DNA of 64,000 nt from Luteolibacter sp. Y139 (GCF_038066715.1 NZ_JBBUKT010000008.1:62001-126000), one strand, 5' to 3'; numbered from the stretch's first letter, positions 28,301-36,241 are shown. Made by a program: numbers and translations. Notes: generated from the letters alone by a model not told the origin.

Positions 28301-30643
28301 GGCGATGGTGGCTTCCAGGTGTGGACGGGTTTCACACTGAACTACGCGGGCGCGGTCACCGGTGTGGGTAACTTCGCCAAGGCCGATGGCGGCACGCTGA
28401 ACTACACGGGCACCGCTTCCCACACCGGCGCCACCAATTTCAGCGCGGGCATCACCAACCTCAACGGCGCGTCGATCCCGTCCACCAGCGGCTTCAATGT
28501 GACCGGCGGCACCACGAACCTGAACGCGGGCTCGGTGGTGACGACGGCTGGCATTACCAGCCTCGGCACCGGCACGCTGAACATCGCGGGCGGTTCGCTG
28601 ACCACGAGCAAGTTCATCGTGGATGACGGAGCGAATACCTCGACCACCGTCAATCACACGGCTGGCTCGGTGACCATCACCGGCAACGTAAATACCAATG
28701 ACAACCAGGCGTCGTTCCTCTTCGGCCACTGGGGCGGGGGCAACCTCGGCACGTATAACCTGAGCGGCGGCACGCTGACCTCGCTCGCTGCGGAGATGAG
28801 CTTCGGCTGGGATTCCACCGCATCGGTCTTCAACCAGACCGGCGGCACCGCGAACCTGCTGGGCGTCGACTTCGGCAACGGCCGCAACAACAACGCGGTC
28901 TACACGCTGAACGGCGGCCGACTGAACCTGGGTGCCAATGGCATGACCACGAATGGCAACAAGTCGTTCAACTTCGGCAGCGGCACGCTTGGAGCCTTCG
29001 CCGATTGGACGTCCGGCCAGGCGCTCTCGATGAGTGGCACGGTCACGCCATCGACGATCAACACGCTCGATTCGGTGGACGGCACCACCGCGCGCAACGT
29101 CACCCTCAGCGGCTTGCTTTCCGGCAACGGCGGACTGGTGAAGAGCGGCGCGGGTGTCCTGACACTCAACCGCACCGGGGCGGCTTCCAATACCTTCTCT
29201 GGCGGTCTTACCGTCAATGCGGGCACGGTGAAGCTCTTCGGCAACAACGACGGCGCCAGCGTCGCGGGCTCCGGCACGGTGACCATCAATGCCGGTGCCA
29301 CGGTGGAGGCGAACAGCGCCAACACCCTCGGCCTCGGCACGGGCGCAGCGCTCGCACCGGTGGTGATCAATGGCGGCTCCTTCCTGGCCGACCAATACAG
29401 CCACATGAACTCCATCACGATGACGGCCGGCACGGTCGGGGTGCGCACGGGAGTCACTCAGGTGGATGGCCTGGACATGCGCGTTCGCAACACCGTCAAC
29501 CCGGCGGTGACGAGCCTGGCCAGTGCCTCGCTTGCATCGATCAGCTCGAAGATGACGCTCACCAACAACCTCACCGTGACGGTGGCGGATGGTGCGGCGG
29601 CGACCGACTTGCAGGTCAGCGGCGTGATCGTCGGCGGAGGCACCTTGACCAAGGCGGGCACGGGCACGCTGGAACTTACCGGCGTGAATACCTACACCGG
29701 CGCCACCAGCGTGAACGCCGGCCTCCTGAAGGTGAATACCGGCTCGCTCGGCAATACCGCCGTGACCGTGGCTACCACCGGCACGCTCGGTGGCACGGGC
29801 TCGATCGCTGGTGCGACCACCGTCCAGAGCGGTGGCACGCTGGCTCCGGGCAATAGCGCGGGCACGCTGAACTTCGGCTCGACGGTGAACCTCCAGACCG
29901 GATCCACCTATGCGGTGGAGATCACCGGCGCTGTCACCTCTGACAAGGTGGTGGCCACCGGAATCCTCACCGCCAATGGCACCATCGCCGTGACGCTGAA
30001 TGGCTACACCCCGACGGGTGGCGAAACGTTCGACATCGCCGATGCTGCCAGCATCACCGGCACGCCGACCTTCGACTTCAGCGGTGCGGTGCTTGGCGGC
30101 GGCCTGACGTGGGATACCACGGCATTCGCCACCACCGGCGTGATCAAGGTGTCCGGCGGCAGCGATCCTTACACCGCCTGGGCTGCGCTCTACGGTGCGA
30201 CCGGTGGCAAGGCCGGCGACGATGACAACGACGGCGAGAACAACCTGCTGGAGTTCGCCACCAACTCGAACCCGGTCAGCGGCACCTCCCGCTCCCGCGC
30301 CTACGGCAGGATGCACGTCCTCGGTGCCGAGAATGTGCTGACCTACACCGTCGCGGTTCGCAAGAGCGCGGTCTTCGCCTCCGGTTCACCGGATGCAAGC
30401 AAGCGCGAGGCGACCAAGGATGGCGTGAAGTATTCGATCGAGGCGTCCAACGAGGTGGGCATCTGGAACGTGGTCGTGGTCACCGAGCTCGCTCCGGTGG
30501 ATGCGGCTGCGGTGCAGGCTGCCTTCAGCCCGGCGCTGCCGACGCTGGATGCAGATTGGGAATGGCACACCTTCCGCACGGATGGTGGCGCCCCGGCCGA
30601 TCCGCGCGACTTCGTCCGCTTGAACGCGACCCAGGCACCGTGA
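22310..30643 (+). CDS. Giant secreted passenger-repeat (autotransporter-associated) protein
   Basis: About 2,777 residues from ATG 22310, chosen because it begins directly with a signal peptide (MTSRASLQALALLCTAAPASFA); an in-frame ATG at 22184 adds 42 unlikely residues. A short LYWDNVGGTANDWSGVSNWS motif, typical of these proteins, follows the signal. The body is Gly/Thr/Asn/Ala-rich beta-helix with many copies of the passenger-associated repeat (for example LTKAGTGTLELTGVNTYTGATSVNAG near the end; units start with a KxGxGxLxLxG core). The WxG start motif recurs near residues 760-780 and 1600-1620, suggesting three modules. The C-terminus has DDDNDGENNLLEFATN and a beta-rich tail, not an autotransporter barrel, so secretion must use another route. 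It is probably a surface fibre or adhesin. Confidence 0.9.
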   Translation: MTSRASLQALALLCTAAPASFAANLYWDNVGGTANDWSGVSNWSTVVGGGTDPAAVPGASDLAIFSASTVAAAQTVNLNADRPVLGLSFTSGQAHSLLGGGTNRTLTTGASGIDKTGAGAMTIGSATAGQQVAITISGAQTWSNSNNTGAIVVQNNITPLSAAAGTVLTLGGTSTAANQINGVIANNTATGVTSIVKSGAGQWGLGNTTTAVANTFTGGVTINAGTLRIERPTAAATLTTLGTGAVTVNSGATLHFFTGSSANNLTHANAITLNSGTIFFEDGNTVLSGTVGLTGNNTIRGRWDDKDLTMSGIVSGNGGITKINTTATGAVELILSGANTFSSASTGGVLTVNGGYVRLANANALGNTPTIFANNTQAASTVGVRLAGGITIGSGRTLILRNGTNVANDQRAALDNITGNNTWAGSIVVESPVAGVRNQTLTSSAGTLTITGNVYNSNVLPSAGIFLRGAGTGVMNGNFYLGSAQIAKTDGGTWTINSTGNNQGSTTVAVGNVVLNNTNALEPNKPLVLGQGDAQNGTLTINAGFTQHFSTIDTATGTNGAHVITGAGSLDTGSSPVTVTVVDGTAADDLTIASGVIGTGGISKVGPGALALNGNTVNAPFAVSAGAIGGNGTFASNLSVNSGGTLRPGTATSAGTINASTLTLNSGALAVNLGTGGNDLINVTSPGGLSKSGTTTINITPLGTINTASTFYPIISYTGASPGTSGLALGALPSRVAGSLTDNGSAIGLTATNDQVRWVGNLSNTWDVNTTQNWQTVTGAAATNYLQGDSLLFTDASSNTSISLGVAVTPAQVDFQNTSGGPAYTLSGAGSLSGGMNFIKSGTGLVTLNGTAAHSYSGTTTIGAGTLAVSGATSSLTGTSGVDVASGATLRLFSANADFGFTRPLSGAGIVEIDANTSGTAGARNVTLTGTSPGFSGTLRLNPSGNLAANGSFRLNSVTQGALGTAYVEVNPRGQLWVSGTVGNNATISGYGYQEAGGGTATAVATGADGSSPTLPSGTYAGNSGVGAIRLDNATMTGNILLSGDSKISALNNTGTLAGNLSNVSSSDDLVVGGGNNGTTIQLTGNNSALERIWVNGGGTTGTNTLVVGNNTTTGTLGTGDVVLFQDASAAGLRVQRSDGYSMPAGVNVIAARDATATNLTKSFLHANSTGTGLTIGGLGSNIIDLSDGTNGGTVSVGTNLTGAILNINSGTTMETRSFWVGEAANNSATVNQNSGSVALNGVNTDTNNNLRLGHWGTETSTYNMAGGTLTFGSPAPATTPSATGELAGGIYVGVDGTGVFNQSGGTVSTNFVVLDNRGDTAAGTNMPTGIDQFNITGGALELKSAYGLIARNGTTAISFGGGTVRNTAGDGTDVAINGIVGTSGNTTLDTVNATRKISLMNNITGTGTLTGTGGGTINLNPDSNATRTGTSTGTGTQSITANLAGSNPVAKQGIGTTTLAGTNTLTGATAVNFGRLNLTGTIASSALTVDNGALLGGEGTAASVTFGATAGDSTDVFIDGLTSGALTSTGALTVNGTLYVNLNGTPANSGTITVLNHGGTTATASNFLLMDAADYRSSTFNVTANKVTLDYSKKDLVWDGSTDTWEIGGADNDWNNASNDNFFTGDKVTFGDSFISGNQTLFMAGALKPSSVVFSANTFDYDLSGTPGNGIGGTASVSKTGDGNLTLGGDNTFTGGLTISNGTVNLSSATALGATGGQITVTAGGQLNMKGFSPASSGRNYSLTIAGDGSDGFGNGAITNDIASVAVNSGLQNLTLSGNATVGVYSGTLPNGNRLDFGVGGAINGNGFILTKTGDAMVGLRGPSTNISYIVAQGTLRAEDNDLAFGNAVQVNTGATLDSWTNRTFATPVTFKTGSTLLSSSGTANWTGSLVVEGDLTLGGAGNVNLTQPLIDVGTGVLTKSGAGTVILSSGNFFNRKVNVTGGVLRIPTDDGLGVAPGSPVADSLTLQGGGKIQAGNATTGVDMTLNTNRGITLPSGDGGFQVWTGFTLNYAGAVTGVGNFAKADGGTLNYTGTASHTGATNFSAGITNLNGASIPSTSGFNVTGGTTNLNAGSVVTTAGITSLGTGTLNIAGGSLTTSKFIVDDGANTSTTVNHTAGSVTITGNVNTNDNQASFLFGHWGGGNLGTYNLSGGTLTSLAAEMSFGWDSTASVFNQTGGTANLLGVDFGNGRNNNAVYTLNGGRLNLGANGMTTNGNKSFNFGSGTLGAFADWTSGQALSMSGTVTPSTINTLDSVDGTTARNVTLSGLLSGNGGLVKSGAGVLTLNRTGAASNTFSGGLTVNAGTVKLFGNNDGASVAGSGTVTINAGATVEANSANTLGLGTGAALAPVVINGGSFLADQYSHMNSITMTAGTVGVRTGVTQVDGLDMRVRNTVNPAVTSLASASLASISSKMTLTNNLTVTVADGAAATDLQVSGVIVGGGTLTKAGTGTLELTGVNTYTGATSVNAGLLKVNTGSLGNTAVTVATTGTLGGTGSIAGATTVQSGGTLAPGNSAGTLNFGSTVNLQTGSTYAVEITGAVTSDKVVATGILTANGTIAVTLNGYTPTGGETFDIADAASITGTPTFDFSGAVLGGGLTWDTTAFATTGVIKVSGGSDPYTAWAALYGATGGKAGDDDNDGENNLLEFATNSNPVSGTSRSRAYGRMHVLGAENVLTYTVAVRKSAVFASGSPDASKREATKDGVKYSIEASNEVGIWNVVVVTELAPVDAAAVQAAFSPALPTLDADWEWHTFRTDGGAPADPRDFVRLNATQAP

Positions 30644-30671
30644 CCTGACCGGGTCTAACAAGACCTTGTTT

Positions 30672-30721
30672 CACTCCCTGCATCCGGCGACGGGTGCGGG
30701 GAGTTTTTTTTGTTGGGATAG
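30672..30721 (+). terminator. Strong intrinsic terminator after the giant gene
   Basis: A stem of ACTCCC and TGCATCCG paired with CGGGTGC and GGGGAGT, loop GCGA, then an eight-T run. Confidence 0.9.
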
Positions 30722-30767
30722 GAAGGCGGGCGGTTTTCACGGGGAATGAGGGGATGGATGGACCGCC

Positions 30768-31019
30768 TTGACCGTCCACCGTGCAAAGGATAGTCACTTG
30801 ACCGCCGTGTCCCCGTCGCCGTTGCCTCATGATCCCAAGAAGCGGCGGAAATTCTCAATGCCCCTCCCCATCGTGCTTGTGGCATTGGCCGCCATCGTTG
30901 GCGTGGCCATCCTGGCCGCGACTGGTGGTGTCGTTGTTGGTAAGATCTATCGCGTTTTCAATCCCCCGACGAAGCCGGACTACTACGAACCCGGGAGCAG
31001 GCAGGCGCCACAGCGGTGA
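30768..31019 (+). CDS. Small single-pass membrane protein
   Basis: An 83-residue frame. A basic segment (PKKRRKF, residues 23-29) precedes one strong hydrophobic helix (about 32-57, PIVLVALAAIVGVAILAATGGVVVG, shown in part). A Pro/Tyr-rich hydrophilic end (NPPTKPDYYEPG) follows. This gives an N-in, C-out topology by the positive-inside rule. The start is uncertain; a downstream GTG or the ATG before PLPIV would give about 53-70 residues. Function unknown. Confidence 0.55.
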   Translation: MTVHRAKDSHLTAVSPSPLPHDPKKRRKFSMPLPIVLVALAAIVGVAILAATGGVVVGKIYRVFNPPTKPDYYEPGSRQAPQR

Positions 31020-31070
31020 ATCATCGGCCAAACGGTGCCGCTGGCTTGGGCACGACGATTCGCTGAGCCT

Positions 31071-32054
31071 TTACGGGAACTTCTTCCAAGCCGGCTCCGA
31101 AACGAAGCGGAAGTAGCAGCTTCTGCCGCTGGCCAGCGGGATCACGTCGGTGAATTTAGCCTGCGTCTGGCCATCCGCAGTGGTGATCGTGGTGCGGGTC
31201 GAGCTGACGTCGCGCCAAGTGATCAGGTCGTTGCTCGCTTGGGCTCCGACGAGCATCCGGTCATCCACATACTTGTTGATCTGGACCCGGACGTAGGGGA
31301 TGCCGCCGGTCGAGGAGAAGAATGGAGTCGGTGCAACGTCTGCCTTGTCAGGGGCGGTGCCATTCCAGAGCTCGAAGAAGTTCGCCATGCCATCGCGGTC
31401 GGGATCGGCATCGAAGCCGACGACCGCGGGATCGGTCTGGCCCTCGAAGGGTTTCCCCGGACCGGTGAGCAGGAGGCTGACGGCAGCGCCATTATCCGCC
31501 GGAGGGGGATCGTAGGTGATGACCAGTTGGGCGTCTGCGAAGGTTACTTCCTTCTTGGTGGCCAGGCGGGTGGAGATCGCCAGGCCGAACTTTTCCGTCA
31601 GCTGCGTCGAAGCATTGGAAAGGTTCCGGCTGAAGAGGGTGCCATCATGGACGGCCTCGGCCGTGAAGGTGGAGCGTGCGAGGGGGATGTCCTTGGCGGT
31701 TTCGCCGACGTTGCCCGTGTAGTACCAGAGGTAGGTATAGCCGGTGTCGGTGGGGAGGAAGCCGTTCTGAGCGGCTCGGAATTCCATGCTGTGCATCCCG
31801 AGCACGACGCCAGGGGGAATCTGGAATTCCATGCGTGCCTCCGACTCAATGGCTGCGTCGGCGGTGCCCATGTAGCCATTGCTGTAGAGCCGTGGCTGCT
31901 TGTCCTGATAGACGCCGCCGGAGAGATTCTTGACCGTGTAGGCGACGCTCGGGCGGATCACGGTGGTCAATGGCTCCGCTCCGGCCTGGGCGAGCAGCCA
32001 GGCTGAAATCATGCCGATGCCACGGCAGACGGGAGGGAGGAGGCAGGGCTTCAC
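31071..32054 (-). CDS. Secreted protein with calcium-site and beta-sandwich tail
   Basis: A 327-residue protein with a signal peptide ending near AGA (residue 26). The N-terminal domain (about 28-200) is a beta-rich fold with the sequence features of a DNRLRE/carbohydrate-binding-like domain (SNGYMGTADAAIESEARMEF, read as motif YMGTADAAIESEARMEF). It is followed by DADPDRDGMANFFELWNGTAPD (a thrombospondin-3-like calcium site, about 216-235) and a tail domain with GAQASNDLITWRDVSS and a CYFRFV end. The tail matches those of four other secreted proteins in this window. Probably extracellular; function unknown. Confidence 0.75.
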   Translation of the reverse strand: MKPCLLPPVCRGIGMISAWLLAQAGAEPLTTVIRPSVAYTVKNLSGGVYQDKQPRLYSNGYMGTADAAIESEARMEFQIPPGVVLGMHSMEFRAAQNGFLPTDTGYTYLWYYTGNVGETAKDIPLARSTFTAEAVHDGTLFSRNLSNASTQLTEKFGLAISTRLATKKEVTFADAQLVITYDPPPADNGAAVSLLLTGPGKPFEGQTDPAVVGFDADPDRDGMANFFELWNGTAPDKADVAPTPFFSSTGGIPYVRVQINKYVDDRMLVGAQASNDLITWRDVSSTRTTITTADGQTQAKFTDVIPLASGRSCYFRFVSEPAWKKFP

Positions 32055-32153
32055 TGTGGCTACGATGTGATTCCGTAGGTCGGTAGCAAGGGGAAATTGC
32101 CCGAACGGGGGAGCTGAGACTCTAACTCCTGGTCTCGCTCCGGGGCAAGCCTG

Positions 32154-33674
32154 TCAGTAAGGATACGCAGTCCGCTTCACGGTGACCCGGAAGAACCGGC
32201 GCTTGGTGGCATTCGGGATCGCTTCGTTGTAGAAGGCGGTGAAGGTCTTCAGCTCATTCGGGAACAAGCCGGTGGCGGACGACTGCGCGAAGAACAGCTG
32301 GCTGCCGGTGCCCAGTGGCGTCCACGTGGTCCTGTCGGTGGAGGTCTCGACCCCGTAGGTGAGATTCTGGGTGGCACTGATGAGCCCGGTGCCATTCGCG
32401 ATGGTGGAGCCGATGGTGGGGATGGTGAACTTGAACTTGTTCTCGGACAGCGGGAAGCCGGCGGCGGGTAAGGCCGGATTCAGGATCTGGATGCCGGCGG
32501 TGCTGGAGTTGAAGGCATAGTCGATGAGGTCCTCGCGGCCGTTGCCATCCGAGTCGCGCTCTTCATCCGGGAAGGCGATGAAGGCGGCGGTGGGGCTGTT
32601 CTGGTAGAGCAGGTAGGGCTTGTCGTTGGCATCGAAATGGAGCCCGCGCACCTCGGCGATGGCGCTGGTTCCTTTCACGGGATAGCTGACGTCGAAGGGA
32701 TCGGTGCCCGCGCCCGGCTTCAGGTAGTTGAGCTTCTTGCTGATGCCGTCCGACCAGACGATGCGCTGCTTGTTATCCGGGCCGGGCTTGCAGATGATGC
32801 TCGTCGGCAGGCTGAAGCCGATGTTCTGGATGGGGTCGGTCAAGCCCGCTTGCTTGAGACTCCAGAAGCCCTGCTGGGCTTGCTCGGCGAAATAGTAGAC
32901 GCGGTCGACGCCGCCGAGCCGGTTGCCTGCGATGGCCTCGGCGATGTTGGCGCCGGGCGTTTGATTTCCGTCGCCCGCCGCATTGACGATCAGGTTATTC
33001 GCCACGCTGACCCGGAGGAGAGTGGTGGTCGAGCCGGTCTTGAACGAAGCGTAGATCTTGCCAGCCCCGCTTCCCGACGGGAGCATCGCGGTCTGCCGGA
33101 TGAACTGGCTCAGCGTGGTGAGGTCCACGGCAGTCGCCCGTTTCCAGGTGCCGGAGGCGGAGCGGAAGGCGTATCCGAGCTTTTCCGTGGTGGTATTGGG
33201 GTTCCCGACGTAGGCGACGTGGAGGCCGTTCCCCGTGTCCAGCGCGGCGCTCAGTCCGATCGAGGAGATCGGCATGGTGTTGTCGATGATCTCGCTGATC
33301 GTGGCCGTTCCCGCGGCGTTGAAGAAGGTCATCCGCAGGACGTTGTTGTGCGGGGCGATGAAATAGATGCCGTTCACGAACGGCACGACCACGCCCTGCT
33401 TGTTCATGTTGGAGAGGGCGGTCGCTGCGCCCGTGGTCCAAGTCGGCGGGCCGCCCGAGAGGTAGCGGTAGTTCACCTTGGCCGTCGTGCCGGTCGCCTT
33501 CACCAGGACCCGCGGATTCTTGGAGGAATCGGGGTGGAAGTACCAATTGCTCTCAACGCCCGTGGTGGCGCTGGCCAGCTGCGCGGTGCGCCAGGTGGAA
33601 ATGTCGACCTGCGCCTGCGCCGTGAGGGTGGCGAGGGCCGAAAGGAGCAAGAGTCGGGGGAGACGGGAAATCAC
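32154..33674 (-). CDS. Secreted beta-propeller-like protein with shared C-terminal tail
   Basis: Starting at GTG 33674 gives a clean signal peptide (VISRLPRLLLLSALATLTAQAQ, split at LLLLSALATL) preceded by GAGAGG nine bases upstream. An ATG at 33767 would add about 31 residues without signal character. The mature protein (about 485 residues) has repeated beta segments with Asn-Gly turns (GNGLHVAYVGNP, GKIYASFKTG, QRIVWSDGISKKLNYL, KPYLLYQNS) resembling a six- or seven-bladed propeller of the exo-alpha-sialidase/BNR look-alike type, but without recognisable catalytic residues. DSDGNGREDLIDYAFN then leads to the tail YGVETSTDRTTWTPLG and RRFFRVTVKR, shared with other secreted proteins here. Confidence 0.75.
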   Translation of the reverse strand: MISRLPRLLLLSALATLTAQAQVDISTWRTAQLASATTGVESNWYFHPDSSKNPRVLVKATGTTAKVNYRYLSGGPPTWTTGAATALSNMNKQGVVVPFVNGIYFIAPHNNVLRMTFFNAAGTATISEIIDNTMPISSIGLSAALDTGNGLHVAYVGNPNTTTEKLGYAFRSASGTWKRATAVDLTTLSQFIRQTAMLPSGSGAGKIYASFKTGSTTTLLRVSVANNLIVNAAGDGNQTPGANIAEAIAGNRLGGVDRVYYFAEQAQQGFWSLKQAGLTDPIQNIGFSLPTSIICKPGPDNKQRIVWSDGISKKLNYLKPGAGTDPFDVSYPVKGTSAIAEVRGLHFDANDKPYLLYQNSPTAAFIAFPDEERDSDGNGREDLIDYAFNSSTAGIQILNPALPAAGFPLSENKFKFTIPTIGSTIANGTGLISATQNLTYGVETSTDRTTWTPLGTGSQLFFAQSSATGLFPNELKTFTAFYNEAIPNATKRRFFRVTVKRTAYPY

Positions 33675-33827
33675 GCGGCACGGCCTCTCAGGAAGACCGG
33701 CCGCGTGCAAGGCCGCAGGCGGGAATTTTGCTAACTGACACTCAACTTGCCCGGTTGCGGAACGCACTGCGGGCCGCTTCCGTCGTATGGGCGTTTCGCT
33801 TCAAACACCTGGCGAGGCACATGCCCG

Positions 33828-33862
33828 GTGAGGAGTGTGGACGGAACGTCGACACTCCTTAT
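33828..33862. repeat. Double-hairpin repeat, family B, copy 2 (compact form)
   Basis: It begins GTGAGGAGTGTGGACG and ends CGTCGACACTCCTTAT, but the central part present in the other copies is missing, leaving one near-perfect hairpin (AGGAGTGT.GACG-GAA-CGTC.ACACTCCT). It lies 24 bp after the kdgK-like stop. Confidence 0.7.
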
Positions 33863-33885
33863 TTCCGGGGCTGTGCTGTTGATGC

Positions 33886-34983
33886 TTAGCGATCCACGCG
33901 GGCCGAGCCGCCGCCGACGAGTTTCTTAACCTCATCGACCGTGGCCATGGTGGTGTCGCCGGGGGTGGTCATGGCGAGTGCGCCGTGGGCGGCACCGTAT
34001 TCGACCGCCAGCTGGGCGTCATTGAACTCCATGAAGCCGTAGGCGAGGCCGGAGGCGAAGGAGTCGCCGCCGCCGACGCGGTCGTAGATTTCGAGCTTCG
34101 GGCGGTGGGTGGCTTCGAAGAACTCGCCGGCGTGCCAGCAGACCGCGCCCCAGTCATTGATGGTGGCGCTGTGGACATCGCGCAGGGTGGTGGCGACCAC
34201 TTGGAAGTTCGGGAAGTCCTTCACCGCGCGCTCGATCATGTTCTTGAAGTTATCCACCTCGATGCCGGTGATGTGCTCGCTCACGCCTTCGACTTCGAAG
34301 CCGAGGGAGGCGGTGAAGTCTTCCTCGTTGCCGATCATCACGTCGACGTACTTGGCGATCTCGCGGTTCACTTCCTGAGCCTTCGCCTGGCCGCCGATCG
34401 ACTTCCAGAGGGACGGGCGGTAGTTGAGGTCATAGGCGACGATGGTGCCGTATTCCTTGGCCTTCTTGCAGGCCTCGATGGTGAGCTCGGCGGTGGTTTC
34501 CGAGAGGGCGGCGAAGATGCCGCCGGTGTGGAACCAGCGTGCGCCGTGCTTGCCGAAGACGTCATCCCAATCGACATCGCCGGGCTTCATCTGGCTGGCG
34601 GCGGTGATGCCGCGGTCCGGGGTGCCCTTGGCGCCGCGGATGCCGAAGCCACGCTCGGTGAAGTTCAGGCCGTTGCGGATGGTGCGGCCGATGCCATCGA
34701 AGGGCTTCCACTGGACGAAGCGGGTGTCCACGCCGCCCTGCAGGATGAAGTCCTCGATCAGGCGGCCCACGTCATTGTCGGCGAAGGCGGTGACCACGGC
34801 GGCGCGCTTGCCGAAGCAGCGGCGCAGGCCACGGGCGACGTTGTATTCGCCGCCGCCTTCCCAAGCGGTGAACTGGCGGGTGGTGCGAACCCGGCCGTCA
34901 CCGGGATCGAGACGGAGCATGATTTCACCCAGCGAGATGATGTCGAACTGGCAGGAAGCGGCGGTGCGGAGGGTTAGAGACAT
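33886..34983 (-). CDS. kdgK: PfkB-family sugar kinase, 2-keto-3-deoxygluconate kinase type
   Basis: A 365-residue ribokinase/PfkB kinase. The N-terminal substrate region contains GEIMLRLDPGDG and WEGGGEYNVARGL. The C-terminal signature DRVGGGDSFASGLAYG carries the catalytic Asp and the anion hole. The GEIM-L and AYDLNYRPSLW motifs are those of KDG kinases, which phosphorylate 2-keto-3-deoxygluconate to KDPG in uronate and Entner-Doudoroff metabolism. No KDPG aldolase gene is nearby, so the link to that pathway rests on family resemblance; another ketose or nucleoside is possible. It lies 82 bp downstream of a co-directional 2-hydroxyacid dehydrogenase. Confidence 0.85.
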   Translation of the reverse strand: MSLTLRTAASCQFDIISLGEIMLRLDPGDGRVRTTRQFTAWEGGGEYNVARGLRRCFGKRAAVVTAFADNDVGRLIEDFILQGGVDTRFVQWKPFDGIGRTIRNGLNFTERGFGIRGAKGTPDRGITAASQMKPGDVDWDDVFGKHGARWFHTGGIFAALSETTAELTIEACKKAKEYGTIVAYDLNYRPSLWKSIGGQAKAQEVNREIAKYVDVMIGNEEDFTASLGFEVEGVSEHITGIEVDNFKNMIERAVKDFPNFQVVATTLRDVHSATINDWGAVCWHAGEFFEATHRPKLEIYDRVGGGDSFASGLAYGFMEFNDAQLAVEYGAAHGALAMTTPGDTTMATVDEVKKLVGGGSARVDR

Positions 34984-35065
34984 GAAAGGCGGAAGTTTTC
35001 AGTGTTCAGTTTTCAGGAAAAGGCAGGGAGGCGGTTTCTTTGGAAATTGAAATTAAGGAACCGGC

Positions 35066-36043
35066 TTACTCATCGGAAGGAATCACGCCATTGGCACAGG
35101 CGATCGGGCCGTTGCCAGAGAGGAAGTTGAGGAGGTTATCCAGCGACTTCTTCGCCTGGCGCGGCACGCTCTCGAAGGTCCGGGAGCCGATGTGCGCGGT
35201 GACGATGACCTTCGGGTGAGAGAGCAGGGGATGATCGGCCGGCGGGGGCTCTTCTTCCATCACATCCGTCCCATAACCGGCAAGGCGGCCGGAATCGAGG
35301 GCTTCGAGAATCGCGGCGGAATCGGCGAGCTCGCCGCGGCCGGTATTCACGACGTAGGAGCCCTCCGGCATCAGCGCGAGACGCTCGCGATTGATGAGGT
35401 GGTGGGTCGCCGCATTCAACTTGGTGTGCGGGCTGATGATATCCACGGCGGAGAAGAGCGACTCGACCGTGTCATGGCGGATCACGCCGTATTGCTGGGC
35501 GATATCGTCCGGCCAGAAATTGCCGAAGCCGTGGATTTCCATGTCGAAGCCGTGGGCGCGGCGGGCCATTTCCTGGCCGATGCGGCCCATGCCGATGAGG
35601 CCGATGCGCTTGCGCCAGAGCTCGTGGCCGGTGATGCGCAGCCAGTTTCCCTGGCGGGTGGCGTTGACGGTTTCGACGAGGTTTTTCTGCATCGCGAGCA
35701 GCAGGCAGAAGGTGTGCTCGGCGACGGTCGTGTGGTTCACGCCGGGGGTGAAAAGGACGGGAATGCCGAGTTCCTTGGTGGTGGCGACGTCGATCTTGTC
35801 GAGGCCGATGCCGTATTTCGAGATCACGCGGAGGCGCGGCAGGCTTTTCTCAATGACGGCGCGGGTGATGGCGTCGTCGCCGCAGAGGAAGGCGTCGAAC
35901 TCACCGGCGAGCTCCAGCATCCGGGCCTCGCTCAGCGGGCCGCGTTCGCGGACGATTTCAAAGCCCTGGCTCTCAAGCTGGGCGTGATGGGGGCCGGGAG
36001 TGTCCTGAAAGCTGCAAGTGGTGAGTAATACGCGGGTCGGCAT
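35066..36043 (-). CDS. D-isomer-specific 2-hydroxyacid dehydrogenase (PGDH-like)
   Basis: A 325-residue enzyme from ATG 36043 (an ATG at 36082 adds 13 Ser/Thr-rich residues). The NAD-binding Rossmann motif is GLIGMGRIGQEMARRA. The catalytic Arg lies in VVNTGRGELAD and the His in TAHIGSRT, with a Glu-rich segment EEEPP between. It has SerA-like features (SKYGIGLDKID, GVNHTTVAEHTF) but no regulatory ACT domain, so it may act on another 2-hydroxy acid rather than 3-phosphoglycerate. It probably shares a transcript with the downstream KDG-type kinase, which suggests sugar-acid metabolism. Confidence 0.85.
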   Translation of the reverse strand: MPTRVLLTTCSFQDTPGPHHAQLESQGFEIVRERGPLSEARMLELAGEFDAFLCGDDAITRAVIEKSLPRLRVISKYGIGLDKIDVATTKELGIPVLFTPGVNHTTVAEHTFCLLLAMQKNLVETVNATRQGNWLRITGHELWRKRIGLIGMGRIGQEMARRAHGFDMEIHGFGNFWPDDIAQQYGVIRHDTVESLFSAVDIISPHTKLNAATHHLINRERLALMPEGSYVVNTGRGELADSAAILEALDSGRLAGYGTDVMEEEPPPADHPLLSHPKVIVTAHIGSRTFESVPRQAKKSLDNLLNFLSGNGPIACANGVIPSDE

Positions 36044-36241
36044 GGCGGTCGGGGAGGATTTTTGGGGTGACGAAGCTGTCATACAAGTGGGAATTCAGCC
36101 ATCGTGGGAAAAGGGTTTCTGCATCGACGGTGTAATTACGTGAATTTTACATGAAGAAGGCAGTCAAACGTCGACATCACTTATGGCACATGAAAGAATC
36201 CGCCTTGTAAATCGTTCGTAACACCGTTCCAACTTCCCGCA

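Noticed and set aside
27539..30316. A 925-residue open frame antisense to the giant repeat gene
   Set aside because: It is the opposite-strand shadow of a GC-rich, Gly/Thr-repeat coding region; its Arg/Gly/Ala-rich, repetitive composition and lack of any domain mark it as non-coding.
30200..30643. PEP-CTERM or LPXTG sorting signal at the end of the giant protein
   Set aside because: No PEP or LPXTG motif followed by a hydrophobic helix and basic end is present; the C-terminus is hydrophilic.
36100..36240. Possible sigma-54 promoter (TGGCAC near 36184)
   Set aside because: The -12 element is not at the required spacing, and no matching GC dinucleotide lies 10 bp downstream.
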